DNA of 7,730 nt from Actinomycetota bacterium (GTDB lineage Bacteria > Actinomycetota > Actinomycetes > Propionibacteriales > Nocardioidaceae), in NCBI GenBank assembly GCA_009702305.1, contig WLIH01000106.1, positions 1 through 7,730 on the forward strand, written 5' to 3'. A program made the position numbers and the translations under genes. Positions 5,507 through 7,730 of the stretch are shown piece after piece; positions within the stretch are counted from its first letter, which is position 1; every line of letters starts with the position of its first letter. Below the pieces are notes generated by a model that was not told where the DNA came from, searched no databases, and worked only from the letters and a program-made list of their open reading frames with translations.

Positions 5507-6174
5507 ACCTCGAACGCGCAGAACTCGTTGCCCTCGGGGTCCGCGAGCACCGTCCACCGGATCTCGTCGTCAGGCGCCCGCACCACCGTCGCCCGGGCGC
5601 CGGTGAGCAGCGCGACGTCGGTGACCTCCACGTCCCAGTGCACCCGGTTCTTCACGCTCTTGGGCTCGGGCACCGCGACGAACACCAGGCTCTCGAACGG
5701 CGCACCCGGGATCTCCTCGACCCAGGCCCAGTCCTCCACGTCGTGGCGACCGACGACACCGCCGAGCACCTCGCCCCACCAGGTGGCCAGCCACAACGGG
5801 TCGACGGCGTCGACCACCACCTCGTAGAGACGCTGCGCCGGCACCTCTGCTCGCTCGAAGACGCACAGCTCGCCCCCCTCGGGGTCGCGCACGACCGCCC
5901 AGCGGTGGGTCTCGGCGTCCACGACCGACGCCCCCAGGTCGACGACGTCGGCGAGCGCCGCGGCGTGCACGTCGAGGTGCACCCGCTGTTTGACCGTGAC
6001 CGGCTCGGGCACCCGTGCCAGCCAGACGTCGTGGCGCGGCGTCGGACCGACCAGGCGCACCAGGTCGTCCTCCTGCGGCTCGACGACCAGGCCGAGCACC
6101 GGGGCCCAGAAGGCAGCCAGCATCAGCGGGTCGACGGCGTCGATGCTGAGGTCCTTGTACGTCGCCAGGGGCAC
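5503..6174 (-). CDS. Tandem-duplicated VOC/glyoxalase-like domain protein
   Basis: A 223-residue protein made of two homologous glyoxalase-like (VOC superfamily) modules, about residues 6-108 and 116-223. Matching segments are DAVDPLMLAAFW/DAVDPLWLATWW at the start, PEPVTVKQRVHLDV/PEPKSVKNRVHWDV in the middle, and VRDPEGGELCVFE/LADPEGNEFCAFE at the end. Possible metal ligands repeat too: His66 and Glu102 in the first module, His179 and Glu217 in the second. The superfamily includes glyoxalases, dioxygenases and antibiotic-binding proteins; no substrate can be read from the sequence. The GTG at 6174 is chosen because homologous sequence begins right after it (TYKDLSIDAVDP) and a TACGGT -10 candidate lies six bases ahead. 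The frame is open much further upstream, but that part overlaps the next gene. A 44-base gap separates it from the NmrA-like gene, so it may also be co-transcribed with that gene. Confidence 0.87.
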   Translation of the reverse strand: MPLATYKDLSIDAVDPLMLAAFWAPVLGLVVEPQEDDLVRLVGPTPRHDVWLARVPEPVTVKQRVHLDVHAAALADVVDLGASVVDAETHRWAVVRDPEGGELCVFERAEVPAQRLYEVVVDAVDPLWLATWWGEVLGGVVGRHDVEDWAWVEEIPGAPFESLVFVAVPEPKSVKNRVHWDVEVTDVALLTGARATVVRAPDDEIRWTVLADPEGNEFCAFEV

Positions 6175-6180
6175 CGGTCC

Positions 6181-6186
6181 ACCGTA
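6181..6186 (-). promoter_or_regulatory. Candidate -10 element of a leaderless promoter for the VOC gene
   Basis: The minus strand reads TACGGT, with six bases to the GTG at 6174. It lies in the 44-base gap after the NmrA-like gene. GGTGGA overlapping it could instead be read as a poor Shine-Dalgarno, so the leaderless reading is tentative. Confidence 0.38.
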
Positions 6187-6201
6187 GACGCGTCCGGCGT
6201 C

Positions 6202-6213
6202 CGGCGTACGCCG
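6202..6213. repeat. 12-bp perfect palindrome in the NmrA-like/VOC gap
   Basis: CGGCGTACGCCG, preceded by a CGTCCGG unit repeated twice (6191-6204). It lies within the 44 bases between the two minus-strand genes. It could be an operator or a chance result of GC-rich sequence; nothing decides between these. Confidence 0.3.
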
Positions 6214-6218
6214 TCGGC

Positions 6219-6965
6219 TCAGCCGGCCGGCCCGCTCAGCCACTCGTCGAACGTCACGGTGCCGCGAGGACCGTCGGTGGTGGGGCACAGCGTGCCGTCG
6301 CGCATCGCACGGGCGGCGGCACCGGGCAGTCGCACCGGCACCACGTGCCGCCCCAGCCCGCGGGCGCGCGAGACCCGGCGGGCGAGATCGACCATCTGCA
6401 GCCGCTGCGGCCCCGCGAGGTCGGGCACGCGGCCCGCGGGAGCAGCCTCGGCGAGCTCCACCAGGTGGGCTCCGACCTCGGCGGCCGCGACCGGCTGGCT
6501 GAGCATCCGCAGCACGAACGAGAGCGGACCGACCCGCGCGAAGCCCAGCGCCTGCTCGGCGAACTCGTGGAACTGCGTCGCGCGCAGCACCGTCCACGGC
6601 ACCTGCCCGTCGGCCACGACCTGCTCCTGGAGCCGCTTGCCGGCGTAATAGCCGCTCGGTACATCGTCGATCCCCACGATCGACAGCGCGACGTGGTGGC
6701 CGACCCCGCAGCTCGCCTCCGCCTCGAGCAGCCTGCGGCTGACCCCGCCGAAGAACGCCTCGGCGTCCGCCCGCCGCTGGGCCGACGTCCCCGTCACGTC
6801 GACGACCGCGTCGACACCGTCGAGGAGGTCGACGAGACCGGCTCCGGTCGTGAGGTCCACCCCGGCGGAGCGGGCGAGCACCACGACCTCATGGCCGCGC
6901 GCCCGCGCCTCGCTCACCACGTGCCGCCCCACCACGCCGGTCCCGCCGGCGACCGCGATCCGCAC
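6219..6965 (-). CDS. NmrA-like/atypical SDR NAD(P)-binding protein
   Basis: A 248-residue Rossmann-fold protein. The dinucleotide-binding loop VAGGTGVVGRHV holds Gly7, Gly10 and Gly13. Asp52 and Asp56 lie in the DAVVDV strand. Ser95, Tyr106 and Lys110 (YYAGK) could form an SDR-like triad. WTVLRATQFHEF at 124-135 is typical of NmrA-like and SDR_a5 proteins that act as NAD(P)H-dependent reductases or redox sensors. The substrate is unknown. The GTG at 6965 is chosen over an ATG at 6995 because AGGAGG (6973-6978) lies seven bases upstream and the Rossmann strand begins directly after it. The gene is divergent from the ATPase gene across the palindrome-bearing 168-base gap, and precedes the VOC gene on the same strand. 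It is absent from the corresponding M. tuberculosis cluster. Confidence 0.9.
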   Translation of the reverse strand: MRIAVAGGTGVVGRHVVSEARARGHEVVVLARSAGVDLTTGAGLVDLLDGVDAVVDVTGTSAQRRADAEAFFGGVSRRLLEAEASCGVGHHVALSIVGIDDVPSGYYAGKRLQEQVVADGQVPWTVLRATQFHEFAEQALGFARVGPLSFVLRMLSQPVAAAEVGAHLVELAEAAPAGRVPDLAGPQRLQMVDLARRVSRARGLGRHVVPVRLPGAAARAMRDGTLCPTTDGPRGTVTFDEWLSGPAG

Positions 6966-6972
6966 GCTACGT

Positions 6973-6978
6973 CCTCCT
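6973..6978 (-). promoter_or_regulatory. Shine-Dalgarno of the NmrA-like gene
   Basis: The minus strand reads AGGAGG, seven bases before the GTG at 6965. This is a consensus site and fixes the start. It implies a leadered transcript, with the promoter somewhere between here and the palindrome. No clear -10 hexamer is visible there. Confidence 0.75.
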
Positions 6979-7016
6979 CTGGTCGATCGAGGCACACCTG
7001 GCCACGACCATGTCCG

Positions 7017-7064
7017 TCACTGCTCAGGAGAGGGTCACACGTGTGCCCCTCTCCTGAGCAGTGA
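7017..7064. repeat. 48-bp near-perfect palindrome between divergent genes
   Basis: The left arm TCACTGCTCAGGAGAGGG (7017-7034) is exactly complementary to the right arm at 7047-7064. Between them lies a single mismatch (T7035 against C7046) and a perfect ten-base core CACACGTGTG (7036-7045). In all, 23 of 24 position pairs match with no spacer. The symmetry stops at both ends (G7016 against T7065). It lies 51 bases upstream of the NmrA-like GTG and 69 bases upstream of the ATPase GTG, so a terminator is not expected here. It could be an operator, a cruciform-forming element or a copy of a dispersed palindromic repeat. Confidence 0.95.
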
Positions 7065-7121
7065 TCCAGGGATGGCGGTGGCGCGGCCTGGCATCGCGAG
7101 ACGTCCCCAGGGAGCACCCCT

Positions 7122-7127
7122 TACTGT
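7122..7127 (+). promoter_or_regulatory. Candidate -10 element of a leaderless promoter for the GET3/ArsA-type gene
   Basis: TACTGT fits TANNNT and lies six bases before the GTG at 7134, so transcription would start on that GTG. The nearest purine-rich stretch (AGGGAG, 7109-7114) is about 19 bases from the start, too far to act as a Shine-Dalgarno. No clear -35 is seen. Confidence 0.5.
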
Positions 7128-7133
7128 TCGATC

Positions 7134-7730
7134 GTGAGCGATTGGCCGAAGGTGCGTCTGCACGTCGTGACCGGCAAGGGCGGCACCGGCAAGTCGACGG
7201 TCGCCGCCGCACTGGCGCTGGCGCTGGCGTCGCACGGCAAGAACGTCCTCCTCTGCGAGGTCGAGGGACGTCAGGGCATCGCCCGGATGTTCGACGTCGA
7301 CCCGTTGCCGTACGCCGAGCGGCGCATCGCGACCGGGCTGCGGCACGACGATCAGAGCCCCGGCACGGTGCACGCACTTCACATCGACGCCGAGGCCGCT
7401 CTGCTGGAGTACCTCGCCATGTACTACAAGCTCGGGCGGGCCGGCCGCGCCCTGGACCGCTTCGGGGTCATCGAGTTCGCGACGACCATCGCCCCCGGCG
7501 TACGCGACGTGCTGCTCACCGGCAAGGTCTTCGAGGCCGTCGAGCGCAACAGCCGCAACAAGGGCGCCCAGCAGTACGACGCCGTGGTGCTCGATGCGCC
7601 GCCGACCGGGCGGATCTCGCAGTTCCTCAACGTCAGCGGCGAGCTCGCCGGTCTCGCCAAGGTCGGGCCGATCAAGAACCAGTCCGACACGATGATGACG
7701 CTCTTCCGCTCGCCGCGGACCGCCATCCAC
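7134..7730 (+). CDS. GET3/ArsA-family ATPase, N-terminal part (Rv3679-type), cut by the window edge
   Basis: An open frame of 199 codons from the GTG at 7134 to the right edge; the C-terminus is outside. The deviant Walker A motif GKGGTGKST covers residues 14-22, with signature Lys15 and P-loop Lys20. A conserved segment, EVEGRQGIARMFDV, covers 42-55. FATTIAPGVRDVLLTGK lies at 115-131, and the Walker B/switch region DAPPTGR at 154-160. These match the actinobacterial Rv3679 family. M. tuberculosis Rv3679 and its partner Rv3680 have been studied as homologues of eukaryotic GET3, the tail-anchored-protein targeting ATPase. The visible part has only one cysteine (Cys41), which does not support a role as an arsenite pump. 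By analogy a second paralogous ATPase and a whiB4-like gene would follow to the right. A longer N-terminus is unlikely because a -10-like hexamer sits directly upstream. Confidence 0.93.
   Translation, partial: MSDWPKVRLHVVTGKGGTGKSTVAAALALALASHGKNVLLCEVEGRQGIARMFDVDPLPYAERRIATGLRHDDQSPGTVHALHIDAEAALLEYLAMYYKLGRAGRALDRFGVIEFATTIAPGVRDVLLTGKVFEAVERNSRNKGAQQYDAVVLDAPPTGRISQFLNVSGELAGLAKVGPIKNQSDTMMTLFRSPRTAIH

Noticed and set aside
7034..7047. Palindrome core as a CRP/GlxR site (TCACA and TGTG halves)
   Set aside because: The half-sites are in the wrong order and spacing: the consensus is TGTGA-N6-TCACA, whereas here TCACA comes first with no six-base spacer.
6345..7064. A plus-strand frame of 239 codons running through the NmrA-like gene and the palindrome
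   Set aside because: It is antisense to a gene with a clear Rossmann motif and consensus ribosome site, and its end is coded by the palindrome itself.
7017..7064. The 48-bp palindrome as an intrinsic terminator
   Set aside because: It lies upstream of both flanking genes, which diverge from it, and has no U-run on either side.
7134..7730. Arsenite efflux ATPase (ArsA of an ars operon)
   Set aside because: No ars genes are nearby, the visible part lacks a cysteine cluster, and the sequence and neighbourhood match the Rv3679-type GET3 homologue.
1..7730. CRISPR array, insertion sequence, prophage, tRNA or rRNA gene
   Set aside because: I saw no regularly spaced direct repeats, no transposase or integrase motifs, and no tRNA- or rRNA-like sequence on either strand.

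Overview
The window is GC-rich DNA (roughly 70% or more by eye) with tightly packed genes, frequent GTG starts and GTGA/ATGA stop-start overlaps. This points to a high-GC actinobacterium. Protein character and gene order suggest Nocardioides or another Nocardioidaceae genus; that placement is an inference. Much of the window follows the conserved actinobacterial crp/nth neighbourhood known in Mycobacterium tuberculosis as Rv3672c to Rv3679: Nudix, TlpA-like thioredoxin, nth, crp, metallo-beta-lactamase-fold hydrolase, RidA, small protein, GET3/ArsA-type ATPase.

Layout. (1) Positions 1-1960, minus strand: a compact operon nth -> TlpA-like lipoprotein -> CoA-pyrophosphatase-type Nudix hydrolase. 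The last two genes are joined by 4-base GTGA overlaps, and the Nudix gene runs off the left edge. (2) Positions 1961-2097: a divergent intergenic region with a crp promoter candidate and a possible CRP site. (3) Positions 2098-2775, plus strand: a Crp/GlxR-type cAMP receptor regulator. (4) Positions 2800-5091, minus strand: a four-gene operon in transcription order, small WEY-motif protein (DUF4177-like) -> RidA -> Nudix with a split Nudix box -> metallo-beta-lactamase-fold hydrolase, with junctions of -1, +2 and -4 bases. (5) Positions 5092-6965: an accessory-looking block made of a stand-alone TfoX N-terminal-domain protein (plus), a duplicated VOC/glyoxalase-like protein (minus) and an NmrA-like NAD(P)-binding protein (minus). 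(6) Positions 6966-7133: a divergent intergenic region holding a 48-bp, almost perfect palindrome. (7) Position 7134 to the right edge, plus strand: the N-terminal 199 residues of a GET3/ArsA-family ATPase.

How the genes fit together. The conserved part looks like a housekeeping and stress-maintenance neighbourhood around a cAMP-responsive regulator: base excision repair (Nth), extracytoplasmic thiol-disulfide chemistry (TlpA-like), hydrolysis of CoA or nucleotide derivatives (two Nudix proteins), removal of reactive imines (RidA), a hydrolase of unknown substrate (MBL fold), and a GET3-like ATPase. The TfoX/VOC/NmrA-like block separates the small protein from the ATPase, which are adjacent in M. 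tuberculosis, so it appears to be an insertion in this lineage.

Most notable signals. The 48-bp palindrome at 7017-7064 lies between two divergent genes, where a terminator is not expected. Actinobacterial -10 hexamers (TANNNT) also sit only 6-7 bases from start codons at four genes that lack a Shine-Dalgarno sequence, which suggests leaderless transcripts and argues for moving the nth start. I found no wholly new multi-gene system; the palindrome is the best candidate for something undescribed.
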